Below are positions 1 through 6,220 of a stretch of DNA of 13,923 bases, in pieces. The stretch's first letter is position 1. The number at the start of each line of letters is the position of its first letter. Both the position numbers and the translations under genes were made by a program. Under the pieces are notes generated by a model. That model worked only from the letters and a program-made list of their open reading frames with translations. It did not search any database and was not told where the DNA came from. This DNA comes from DATELY01 sp035276085. GTDB taxonomy: Bacteria; Pseudomonadota; Gammaproteobacteria; Steroidobacterales; Steroidobacteraceae. Location of the stretch: positions 1 to 13,923 of the forward strand of contig DATELY010000049.1 in the NCBI GenBank assembly GCA_035276085.1, written 5' to 3'.

Positions 1-20
1 ATCGCGCCGGCTTCCTGTAG
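1..20 (+). CDS. possible 3' end of Fe(III)-binding periplasmic protein gene (partial)
   Basis: Read in the third frame, the first 20 bases give the tail Arg-Ala-Gly-Phe-Leu followed by TAG. FbpA-type iron-binding proteins often end in a short helix with an Ala-Gly-aromatic tail, and such a gene normally precedes the permease and ATPase found next. This is therefore inferred to be the end of the substrate-binding protein gene, 10 bases before the permease ATG. The evidence is thin: only six codons are visible. The opposite strand also offers a start (tandem ATGs at 32-27 with GAGGA just upstream at 38-34), so a divergent gene running off the left edge is the alternative. Confidence 0.3.
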
Positions 21-30
21 TCGCTCCATC

Positions 31-1698
31 ATGTCCTCAGTGGGTTCCAGCGCGGCCGCAGTCTGCATGCCTCGCGGCCGCAGGCCGCAGCGGTGGAAGC
101 CGTACGTTCTAGGCGGCTTGCTTGCGTTGCCAGCGCTCGTGCCGCTGCTCGTCATCGCGTTTGCCATCGCATCGCCGGAGACCGCGGTGTGGTCGCATCT
201 CGCGCGTTACGTGCTGCCCGAAGTCGTGTTCAATACGATCAAGCTCGTGACGGGCGTCGCCTTGCTGGCGGGTGCGCTGGGCACATCGCTCGCATGGCTC
301 GTCGCCATGCATGAATTTCCGGGCCGGCGCTGGCTCGAATGGGCTTTGTTATTGCCGCTCGCGATTCCGGCGTACGTGCTGGCATTCGTTGCTGTCGGGT
401 TTCTGGACTACTCCGGGCCGTTGCAGTCGATGCTGCGTTCGCTGTTCGGCACGACCGTGTATGTGCCGCCGATCCGCTCGACCGGCGGGGTGATTCTCGT
501 ACTGTCGCTGGCGCTCTATCCCTACGTCTACCTGCTCGCGCGCAGCGCCTTTCTCACGCAAAGTCAGCGTGCGCTGGAAGTTGCGCATAGCTTTGGCTAT
601 GGCCGCGCCGCGGCGATCTGGAAAGTCGTATTGCCGTTGGCGCGGCCGTGGATCGCGAGTGGCGTCGCCCTCGTGTGCATGGAGTCGCTGGCCGATTTCG
701 GCGCGGTCGCCGTCTTCAACTACAACACGTTCACGACGGCGATCTATCGCGCCTGGTTTGGAATGTTTTCGCTGCAGGCGGCGTTGCAACTGTCCGCAGC
801 GTTGCTGTTGGTCGTGCTCGCCGTGCTGTATCTCGATCAGCGTTCGCGCGCGCACCTGCGCTTTGCGAGCACGAGAGACGTCGGTCGTGTAACGCAGCGG
901 CTGCCGCTCCAGGGCTTTTCACGCTGGGTGGCCAGCTCGTACGCGCTCGGGGTTTTCGCATTGGCGTTCCTGCTGCCGGTGCTGCAGCTGATCTGGTGGA
1001 CGATTCAGAAGGGCGGACAAGACTTGAACGTGGGTTACTGGCAGTACGGGGCGCATAGTCTGCTGCTCGCCAGCATGGCGGCGCTGATCATCGTCGGTGC
1101 GAGCCTCGTGCTCGCGTATTCGCAGCGCAATGCGGACTCCGCGGCGGTGCGGAGCATCGTGCAAACCGCAACGCTCGGCTATGCAGTGCCCGGCACCGTC
1201 CTCGCCGTGGGCGTCATGTATCCGCTCGTCATGCTCAATAACGGGTTGCAGGAATCATTGCGTTGGATGCTCGGTGACAACGCGCCTGCATTGCTATTGC
1301 AGGGCACGCTTCTGGGCGTGTTGCTGGCATACATGGCGCGATTTCTCGCCGTCGGGTTCAAGCCCATCGAAAGCGGCCTGCAACGCATTACCCGCACGCT
1401 GGATGAGGCGTCGATCGGCTTGGGCGTCAGTGGCTTGCAGCTCGTGCGCACAGTTCACGCGCCCCTATTGCGCACCGGCTTGTTCAGCGCCGCGATTCTG
1501 GTGTTCGTCGACGTCATGAAGGAAATGCCGATCACGTTGCTCACGCGACCCTTCGGTTGGGACACGCTGGCCGTGCGCGTCTTCAACATGACGACCATCG
1601 GCGAATGGGAGCGTGCGGCGTTGCCTGCATTGGCGATCGTCCTCGTGGGCCTGGTGCCGGTGGCGTTATTGACGCGAGGCAGTGACCATGTGGCTTGA
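31..1698 (+). CDS. fbpB: Fe(III) ABC transporter permease, two-module (FbpB type)
   Basis: This inner-membrane channel subunit is a single 555-residue chain with two fused binding-protein-dependent permease modules, the layout and size usual for FbpB/SfuB ferric iron permeases. Many hydrophobic segments alternate with short charged loops. The EAA-type cytoplasmic loops that contact the ATPase are visible near residues 180-205 (Glu-Val-Ala-His-Ser-Phe-Gly, then Pro-Leu-Ala-Arg-Pro) and near 455-485 (Asp-Glu-Ala-Ser-Ile-Gly-Leu-Gly, then Ala-Pro-Leu-Leu-Arg). It overlaps the ATPase gene, so the two are surely cotranscribed and translationally coupled. Neither the ATG at 31 nor the in-frame ATG at 67 (Met13) has a clear Shine-Dalgarno; the residues before Met13 are Ser/Ala-rich and look unlike a membrane protein start, so 67 is a serious alternative. 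ThiP or 2-aminoethylphosphonate permeases are related alternatives, but the ATPase type favours iron. Confidence 0.85.
   Translation: MSSVGSSAAAVCMPRGRRPQRWKPYVLGGLLALPALVPLLVIAFAIASPETAVWSHLARYVLPEVVFNTIKLVTGVALLAGALGTSLAWLVAMHEFPGRRWLEWALLLPLAIPAYVLAFVAVGFLDYSGPLQSMLRSLFGTTVYVPPIRSTGGVILVLSLALYPYVYLLARSAFLTQSQRALEVAHSFGYGRAAAIWKVVLPLARPWIASGVALVCMESLADFGAVAVFNYNTFTTAIYRAWFGMFSLQAALQLSAALLLVVLAVLYLDQRSRAHLRFASTRDVGRVTQRLPLQGFSRWVASSYALGVFALAFLLPVLQLIWWTIQKGGQDLNVGYWQYGAHSLLLASMAALIIVGASLVLAYSQRNADSAAVRSIVQTATLGYAVPGTVLAVGVMYPLVMLNNGLQESLRWMLGDNAPALLLQGTLLGVLLAYMARFLAVGFKPIESGLQRITRTLDEASIGLGVSGLQLVRTVHAPLLRTGLFSAAILVFVDVMKEMPITLLTRPFGWDTLAVRVFNMTTIGEWERAALPALAIVLVGLVPVALLTRGSDHVA
1676..1679 (+). 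promoter_or_regulatory. ribosome binding site deciding the fbpC start
   Basis: GAGG lies inside the end of the permease gene, eight bases before ATG 1688. A GTG at 1682 is also in frame but is only two bases from this motif, so ATG 1688 is the better start. Confidence 0.6.
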
Positions 1699-2755
1699 GC
1701 TGGACAACGTGGTTCGCTCGTTCGGCGCGCGTCGCGCCGTCGATGGGTTGTCATTCCAACTGCCGAAAGGATCGATCGGGTGTCTGTTGGGGCCCAGCGG
1801 CTGCGGCAAGACCACGGCCTTGCGCTGCATCGCAGGTTTCGAATCGGTCGACCAGGGTTCTATTCGCGCACACGGCCGCGTGCTTGCGGAAGCAGGTTTC
1901 GAAATGCCGCCGGCCGAGCGGCACATCGGCATGGTGTTTCAGGACCTCGCACTGTTCCCGCATCTCACCGTGCTGCAGAACGTGTTGTTCGGTCTGCATC
2001 GCATGCACACGAGCAGACGAGTGCGGCGCGCCGAAGACATGCTCGACGTGGTGGGCCTTGCCGAATATCGCAATCGCTATCCCCATCAGCTGTCCGGCGG
2101 GCAGCAGCAACGTGTCGCACTCGCTCGGGCGCTCGCGCCCGAACCGGAGCTCATCCTGCTCGACGAGCCCTTCTCCAGCCTCGATGTCGAGCTGCGCGAG
2201 CGCTTGAGCATCGAAGTGCGCGAGTTGCTGAAGAGTCTCGATGCGACTGCGTTGCTGGTTACGCACGATCAGCACGAAGCGTTTGCGATGGCCGACGTCA
2301 TCGGTGTGATGCGTGCGGGTCGGCTGGAGCAATGGGCCACGCCGCAGACGCTCTATCACCAGCCTGCCACGCTGTTCGTCGCCGACTTCATCGGTCAGGG
2401 CGTGTTCGTCAGCGGCGAGGTGATCAGCGAGCAGGAAGTTGCTACCGAGATCGGCCGAGTGCGAGCGCGCTCGCGACAGCCGTTACAACCTGGCACGCGT
2501 GTGCAATTGCTGGTGCGTCCCGACGACGTCATTCACGATGAGACGAGCGCGTTGCGCGGCCAGGTGTGCAGCCGCAGTTTTCGCGGAGCGGAGTTCCTGT
2601 ATACCCTGAGATTACCGAGCGGTACGCAGATCCTCGCGCTCATGCCGAGCCACGAAAATCGCGAGATCGGCGAGACCATGGGGATCCGAATCGAGCTGGA
2701 TCGCTTGGTCGCGTTCGGCGCAGACGAGCAACACGCCGCCGCCAGCGCTGCGTGA
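1688..2755 (+). CDS. fbpC: Fe(III) ABC transporter ATP-binding protein (FbpC type)
   Basis: This cytoplasmic ATPase powers the permease encoded just before it. Counted from ATG 1688 it has 355 residues. All ABC motifs are intact: Walker A Gly-Pro-Ser-Gly-Cys-Gly-Lys-Thr-Thr at 35-43, a Q-loop in Val-Phe-Gln-Asp-Leu-Ala-Leu-Phe-Pro-His, signature Leu-Ser-Gly-Gly-Gln at 135-139, Walker B Leu-Ile-Leu-Leu-Asp-Glu-Pro at 155-161, and the H-loop His193. A C-terminal part of about 120 residues holds the Val-Arg-Pro-Asp-Asp motif of TOBE-like domains, as in FbpC; this size excludes ThiQ, which lacks the domain. The start overlaps the permease end by 11 bases. Its TGA lies five bases from the stop of the opposing FecCD gene. 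A 2-aminoethylphosphonate or polyamine ATPase is the main alternative. Confidence 0.88.
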   Translation: MWLELDNVVRSFGARRAVDGLSFQLPKGSIGCLLGPSGCGKTTALRCIAGFESVDQGSIRAHGRVLAEAGFEMPPAERHIGMVFQDLALFPHLTVLQNVLFGLHRMHTSRRVRRAEDMLDVVGLAEYRNRYPHQLSGGQQQRVALARALAPEPELILLDEPFSSLDVELRERLSIEVRELLKSLDATALLVTHDQHEAFAMADVIGVMRAGRLEQWATPQTLYHQPATLFVADFIGQGVFVSGEVISEQEVATEIGRVRARSRQPLQPGTRVQLLVRPDDVIHDETSALRGQVCSRSFRGAEFLYTLRLPSGTQILALMPSHENREIGETMGIRIELDRLVAFGADEQHAAASAA

Positions 2756-2760
2756 AAACG

Positions 2761-3744
2761 CTAACGCCGACGCATCAGCGCCAGGAACAACGGCACACCG
2801 ACGACTGCGGTAACGGCGCCGACGGGCAGCTGGCGTGGGGCAAATGCGCTGCGGGCGATCAGATCAGCCAGCATCACCAGCGTCCCACCGAGCAGAGCCG
2901 CGGCAGGTAACACCCGCCGGTGATCCGCGCCGAGGATGAGCCTCACGAGGTGCGGCGTGAGCAACCCCACGAAACCGATCGTCCCCGCAGTGGCTACCGC
3001 GGCACCTGTCAGCATGGAGCTCGCGACGAAAATACCCACGCGCAAGCGACGCACCGGGATGCCGAGTACCTGCGCATGGACATCGCCATGCGCGAGAACG
3101 TTCAAATCCCGTGCAAAGGGAAGGACGACGAGCAGAGCCACGCCCAGCGTGACGAGCAGCCGCAACGGACTCGTGCTGAGCGATAAATCGCCCATCAGCC
3201 AGAACAGCATGCCGCGCAGCCGCGACTCTTCGCCGATGGCCAGCAGCATGCTGACGATCGCGCCGGCGCCCGAGGCGACCACCACACCGGTGAGTAACAG
3301 GCGCTGCGAGCCCCACTGCTCACGATCGCGGGTCAGTGAGAAGACCAGCAAAGTGCTGGCCAACGCACCGGTCATTGCGGCGGCATCCACCGCAATACCC
3401 GACAAGCCGATGAGAATGCCGGTGAGTGCGCCGACGGCAGCACCGCCGGACACGCCCATCACGAACGGATCCGCCAGCGGATTGCGCAGGAGTACCTGCA
3501 TCAGGACGCCTGCGAGGGCGAGTACACCGCCCGCGGCAAAGGCAGTCAGCGCGCGGGGTAAACGGAGCTCGTAGATCAACGCGCCGGCGAGCGAGTCGCG
3601 AGTTACCAAGCCAGTCCAAAGCGCGTCCCAGCCGATCGTGACACTGCCGATGGTGACCGATGCCACGAGCACCAGCGCAGCCGCCAATCCGAGGCCGATC
3701 AGAACGAGCGAATGACGGAATTTGCGATCGACCTGCAGAAACAC
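2761..3744 (-). CDS. FecCD-family ABC permease for iron chelate or cobalamin
   Basis: This is a multi-pass inner-membrane permease of the BtuC/FecC/FecD/FhuB family. Family signs are the Arg-Leu-Pro-Arg stretch leading into Ala-Gly-Gly-Val-Leu-Ala-Leu-Ala-Gly, then Gln-Val-Leu-Leu-Arg-Asn-Pro-Leu-Ala-Asp-Pro, and a late Gly-Phe-Val-Gly-Leu-Leu-Thr-Pro-His motif. From the GTG at 3744 it has 327 residues, the family norm, and begins shortly before the first membrane helix. The reading frame is open back to an ATG at 3864, but that part looks non-coding and would overlap rppH on the other strand. No good Shine-Dalgarno is seen at the GTG. Its binding protein and ATPase are not next to it in this window, so the substrate (siderophore, haem or vitamin B12) cannot be named. 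Family assignment is firm; start and substrate are not. Confidence 0.85.
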   Translation of the reverse strand: MFLQVDRKFRHSLVLIGLGLAAALVLVASVTIGSVTIGWDALWTGLVTRDSLAGALIYELRLPRALTAFAAGGVLALAGVLMQVLLRNPLADPFVMGVSGGAAVGALTGILIGLSGIAVDAAAMTGALASTLLVFSLTRDREQWGSQRLLLTGVVVASGAGAIVSMLLAIGEESRLRGMLFWLMGDLSLSTSPLRLLVTLGVALLVVLPFARDLNVLAHGDVHAQVLGIPVRRLRVGIFVASSMLTGAAVATAGTIGFVGLLTPHLVRLILGADHRRVLPAAALLGGTLVMLADLIARSAFAPRQLPVGAVTAVVGVPLFLALMRRR

Positions 3745-3848
3745 ACACGAACCACGCCAATGAGGGGCTGCGAAGCGTATGCCCCAAGCCTGCGCCAGTA
3801 CAGCGCATGGTTGGCCGTCCGAGCTCACGTATGGAAAAATCGATTCCG

Positions 3849-4424
3849 ATGAACGCGGCGACACTCTCGACAGACTTGATCGATACGGATGGCTTCCGAG
3901 CGAATGTGGGCATCGTCCTGATTCGCGACGACCGCCAAGTGTTTCTGGGTGAACGCGTCGGCGGCCGGGGCTGGCAGTTTCCCCAAGGCGGGATGCGCAC
4001 CGACGAGACGCCGGAGCAAGCGCTTTACCGAGAGCTCAAGGAGGAGGTGGGCTTGGAGCCCGACGACGTTCAATTGATGGCAGCGACGGAACGGTGGCTG
4101 CGTTACCGCCTGCCGCGCCAGTACGTGCGGAAGAACAGCGACCCGCCCTGCATCGGTCAGAAGCAGCGCTGGTTTCTGTTGAGATTGAGCAGTGCCGACG
4201 ACCGCGTGCGCTTCGATTCGACGCCAGAACCGGAATTCGATCGCTGGCGCTGGGTGGACTACTGGACGCCGGTCCGTGAGGTCATTTACTTCAAGCGGGC
4301 GGTTTACGTGAAGGCGCTCGATGAGCTGGCGCGCAAGGCGTTCCCGAACGACCGCCCACCCTTCCCCGAGTGGTCCAAGCAGGAAAAAAACTTACGCAAC
4401 CTGGTCAAGCGGCAGAGTGCTTGA
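3849..4424 (+). CDS. rppH: RNA pyrophosphohydrolase RppH (Nudix)
   Basis: RppH removes pyrophosphate from the 5' triphosphate end of transcripts and so opens them to RNase E decay. From ATG 3849 the protein has 191 residues. The full Nudix box is present: Gly47, Glu53, Arg61-Glu62-Leu63, Glu65-Glu66, Gly68-Leu69. Other RppH marks are Trp-Gln-Phe-Pro-Gln-Gly-Gly just before it, Trp-Leu-Arg-Tyr-Arg-Leu-Pro, Cys-Ile-Gly-Gln-Lys-Gln-Arg-Trp-Phe, and Glu-Phe-Asp-x-Trp-Arg-Trp-Val. The start is unsure. ATG 3831 adds six residues and has a weak GAG seven bases upstream. TTG 3876 would give an N terminus aligning with Met-Ile-Asp of the E. coli protein. It diverges from the FecCD gene and converges on hemJ with ten bases between stops. 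Confidence 0.93.
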   Translation: MNAATLSTDLIDTDGFRANVGIVLIRDDRQVFLGERVGGRGWQFPQGGMRTDETPEQALYRELKEEVGLEPDDVQLMAATERWLRYRLPRQYVRKNSDPPCIGQKQRWFLLRLSSADDRVRFDSTPEPEFDRWRWVDYWTPVREVIYFKRAVYVKALDELARKAFPNDRPPFPEWSKQEKNLRNLVKRQSA

Positions 4425-4434
4425 GCGGTGTTCG

Positions 4435-4851
4435 TTAGAACGGCTTGACGATCGCCAATATCACGATCGCCAGCAGCAAGACGGTCGGGACTTCATTGAA
4501 CCAGCGCAGCCACCGGCTCGACCGCCGCAGGGTGCCGTTTCTCAACTGCTGCATCAGCCGCCAACACGTTACGTGGAAGCCGACCAGTCCGAGCACAAGG
4601 ACGAGCTTCACCTGCAACCAACCCTGAGCCAGGTAGCCTGGTCCGAGCACCACCATACCGAGGCCGAATGCCGCGGCCAGAGCAGCTCCGATCGTCATGA
4701 TGACGAATAGGCGTCGCTCCATGACGACAAACCGATCCTGACTGACAGGGTCGGTGGCCGTGGCGTGGTAAATGAACAGGCGCGGCAGGTAAAACAAGCC
4801 CGCAAACCAGGTCACGACGAAGACGACATGTAAGGCCTTGATCCACAGCAT
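4435..4851 (-). CDS. hemJ: protoporphyrinogen IX oxidase HemJ
   Basis: HemJ is the integral membrane enzyme that oxidises protoporphyrinogen IX to protoporphyrin IX in the penultimate step of haem synthesis, in bacteria lacking HemG or HemY. The 138-residue protein starts Met-Leu-Trp-Ile-Lys-Ala-Leu-His and continues with Trp-Phe-Ala-Gly-Leu-Phe-Tyr-Leu-Pro-Arg-Leu-Phe, the hallmark N terminus of the family. There are about four hydrophobic segments, the motif Gly-Trp-Leu-Gln-Val-Lys in the third quarter, and Arg-Trp-Phe-Asn-Glu-Val-Pro near the end. Length fits the family (about 140). ATG 4851 was chosen because it gives the expected N terminus; a TTG at 4875 would add eight residues but lies inside the likely promoter. 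A weak GGTG precedes the ATG. Confidence 0.92.
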   Translation of the reverse strand: MLWIKALHVVFVVTWFAGLFYLPRLFIYHATATDPVSQDRFVVMERRLFVIMTIGAALAAAFGLGMVVLGPGYLAQGWLQVKLVLVLGLVGFHVTCWRLMQQLRNGTLRRSSRWLRWFNEVPTVLLLAIVILAIVKPF

Positions 4852-4872
4852 GTGTTGCACCGGCTTAAAGCT

Positions 4873-4882
4873 CAATCGATTG
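4873..4882. repeat. perfect 10-bp palindrome CAATCGATTG
   Basis: The ten bases equal their own reverse complement and overlap the presumed -10 region of hemJ. A small dimeric regulator could bind here, but one short palindrome can also arise by chance. Confidence 0.3.
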
Positions 4883-4884
4883 TA
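4879..4884 (-). promoter_or_regulatory. possible -10 element of the hemJ promoter
   Basis: On the minus strand the sequence reads TACAAT, five of six consensus bases, and would start transcription about 20 bases before the hemJ ATG. No good -35 hexamer is found at 16-18 bases upstream, so an activator or a weak promoter would have to be assumed. It overlaps the perfect ten-base palindrome CAATCGATTG at 4873-4882. Confidence 0.35.
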
Positions 4885-4916
4885 AGGCGTCGCCTCGCTA
4901 GCCCGTCGTCCGTTTC

Positions 4917-4997
4917 TGAGAGATCGGCACTGTGACCCAGTCCGCAGTCACCCAACGGATGAGCGGGTATCTCTCACCCCTCATCAGAAGGTGAGAG
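4917..4997 (+). promoter_or_regulatory. leader with competing inverted repeats over a Shine-Dalgarno
   Basis: Three short segments can pair in two exclusive ways. Segment B, ATCTCTCACC at 4969-4978, matches segment A, TGAGAGAT at 4917-4924, over eight bases (4969-4976). It also matches segment C, GGTGAGAG at 4990-4997, over eight bases (4971-4978) with an 11-base loop. C contains the purine-rich stretch that would serve as Shine-Dalgarno for ATG 5006. A further inverted pair, GTGAC at 4932-4936 and GTCAC at 4947-4951, lies between A and B. In RNA, B-C pairing would close the ribosome site and A-B pairing would free it. The pairings are plain in the sequence; the switching role is inferred. 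The repeats could instead be a DNA operator. Confidence 0.35.
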
Positions 4998-5005
4998 TCA
5001 CAACC

Positions 5006-5737
5006 ATGGGAGAGTTCGCGCCGCTGCGGACCGGACAGCTCGTTGTCCGGTATCACACGCCGCTCAGGCGTCGCGCGCTGCTCGTGGGCTGGGCGCTGCT
5101 CTCCCTCGCGCTGATTTACGGGGCTTACGAGCTGGGCCGCTACCGTGCCGGCTACGACGTGCTCAGCGCCGCACGCCAGCGCAGTGCGCTACACGCTCAA
5201 GTGCGTGAGCTGCAGGTCGAAAACGGAACTCTGCGGCGCGACAAGGCGAGTGCGCAGCTCAACCGCGAAGTCAGCCAACGCTCGTACGCGGATGTCGAGA
5301 AAATGGTGGCCGATCTGCAGGCGCAGTTGCTGCGTCAGCGGGAAGAGGTGGCGTTCTATCGAGGGATCGTCTCGCCCGAGGATGGCATCGGTGGACTTCG
5401 CGTGCAGCGCTTCCAAGTCGTTCCGGCAGAGGTCGAGCGCCATTTCAAGTTGCGGCTCGTTCTGGTTCAGTCCCTGCGCCAGAACACTGTCGCAAGTGGC
5501 TCGGTGGAGCTGGAAGTGAGCGGGTTGCGGGGTCAAGAAGCGGTTCGACTCGCGCTGCCGGCAATCGCGCAAGCGCATGATTCATTGCCGTTCTCGTTCC
5601 GCTATTTCCAGGACCTGGAACAGGAAGTGGAATTGCCGGCGGATTTCGAGCCTCACAGCGTCGAGATTCATGTTCGCAGCTCGCATTCGCCGGAGTTGCG
5701 CGAATCGTTTCCGTGGAAGATTCAGACCGAGGCGTAA
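5006..5737 (+). CDS. membrane-anchored coiled-coil protein of unknown function (DUF6776-like)
   Basis: No function is known to me. From ATG 5006 the protein has 243 residues. A basic stretch (Pro-Leu-Arg-Arg-Arg) is followed by one hydrophobic helix at about 24-42, then a charged heptad-like region at about 50-115 rich in Gln, Glu, Arg, Leu and Ala that should form a coiled coil. The last 120 residues look beta-rich, with alternating hydrophobic residues and no catalytic motif. This suggests a short cytoplasmic tail and the bulk in the periplasm. The name DUF6776 is from memory of similar proteins beside bactofilin genes. AAGGTGA (4988-4994) is the likely Shine-Dalgarno, rather far at 11 bases; GTG 4991 is in frame but lies in the hairpin arm and is less likely. 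The bactofilin ATG follows its TAA with no gap, so the two are tightly coupled. Confidence 0.75.
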   Translation: MGEFAPLRTGQLVVRYHTPLRRRALLVGWALLSLALIYGAYELGRYRAGYDVLSAARQRSALHAQVRELQVENGTLRRDKASAQLNREVSQRSYADVEKMVADLQAQLLRQREEVAFYRGIVSPEDGIGGLRVQRFQVVPAEVERHFKLRLVLVQSLRQNTVASGSVELEVSGLRGQEAVRLALPAIAQAHDSLPFSFRYFQDLEQEVELPADFEPHSVEIHVRSSHSPELRESFPWKIQTEA

Positions 5738-6148
5738 ATGTTCAATCGCAATCGCACCAAGCTGCAGCGTATCGACACGCTGATCGGCGCAGGCACGCGC
5801 ATCGAAGGGGATGTCCATTTTGCGGGCGGCCTGCACGTCGATGGCCACGTGCGGGGCAATGTCCAATCCTCTGCCAAGGCGGACGACACGCTGAGCATCA
5901 GCGATAGCGGGGTGATCGAAGGCTCGGTCGCTGCACCGCACGTCGTGCTGAATGGTGCGGTACAGGGGGATATTTGGGCTACGGCGCGAGTAGAACTGGG
6001 AGCGACCGCGCGCGTCAGCGGCAACGTCTACTACGGCTTGATCGAAATGGCGATCGGCGCCGAGATCAACGGCAAGCTCGTCCATCGCCCGGCACGGGCC
6101 GAGACGACTGCCGATGGGACTACAATGGCGGTATCTGCCGCGCACTGA
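5738..6148 (+). CDS. bactofilin (polymer-forming cytoskeletal protein, CcmA/BacA family)
   Basis: Bactofilins form nucleotide-independent filaments on the inner face of the membrane and guide local cell-wall synthesis and cell shape. The 136-residue protein has the family core at about 15-110: Thr-Leu-Ile-Gly-x-Gly-Thr-x-Ile-Glu-Gly-Asp, then short Gly-spaced beta repeats (His-Val-Asp-Gly-His-Val-Arg-Gly-Asn-Val; Gly-Val-Ile-Glu-Gly-Ser-Val; Gly-Ala-Val-Gln-Gly-Asp-Ile) that build a right-handed beta helix. The flexible N terminus, Met-Phe followed by basic residues, fits the membrane-targeting sequence described for other bactofilins. The C-terminal tail of about 25 residues is low in order. 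GAGG at 5729-5732 serves as Shine-Dalgarno within the end of the upstream gene. An M23 endopeptidase, a frequent bactofilin partner elsewhere, lies about 4 kb away on the other strand. Confidence 0.92.
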   Translation: MFNRNRTKLQRIDTLIGAGTRIEGDVHFAGGLHVDGHVRGNVQSSAKADDTLSISDSGVIEGSVAAPHVVLNGAVQGDIWATARVELGATARVSGNVYYGLIEMAIGAEINGKLVHRPARAETTADGTTMAVSAAH

Positions 6149-6155
6149 AGGTTCT

Positions 6156-6185
6156 TTGACGCTGAAAAGCCCAGGTCGCTAGACT
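6156..6185 (+). promoter_or_regulatory. probable sigma-70 promoter of erpA
   Basis: TTGACG (6156-6161) and TAGACT (6180-6185) are 18 bases apart, matching five of six and four of six consensus positions. Transcription would begin near 6192 and give a leader of about 29 bases before ATG 6221. The -10 hexamer is the same as in the rRNA promoter at 13211. This lets erpA be expressed apart from the bactofilin pair. Confidence 0.5.
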
Positions 6186-6220
6186 TGAAGTCCTCGGGTT
6201 CTGCCCCATTGGCGATCCTC

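Noticed and set aside
3764..3785. GGGGC/GCCCC inverted repeat between the FecCD and rppH genes
   Set aside because: Only five bases with a 12-base spacer in GC-rich DNA; expected by chance.
3745..3864. N-terminal extension of the FecCD permease to the ATG at 3864
   Set aside because: The extra 40 residues are not hydrophobic or family-like and would overlap the rppH start on the other strand.
5582..6145. 187-codon minus-strand frame across the bactofilin gene
   Set aside because: Shadow of two well-supported plus-strand genes; composition is Arg/Asp-rich and without recognisable motifs.
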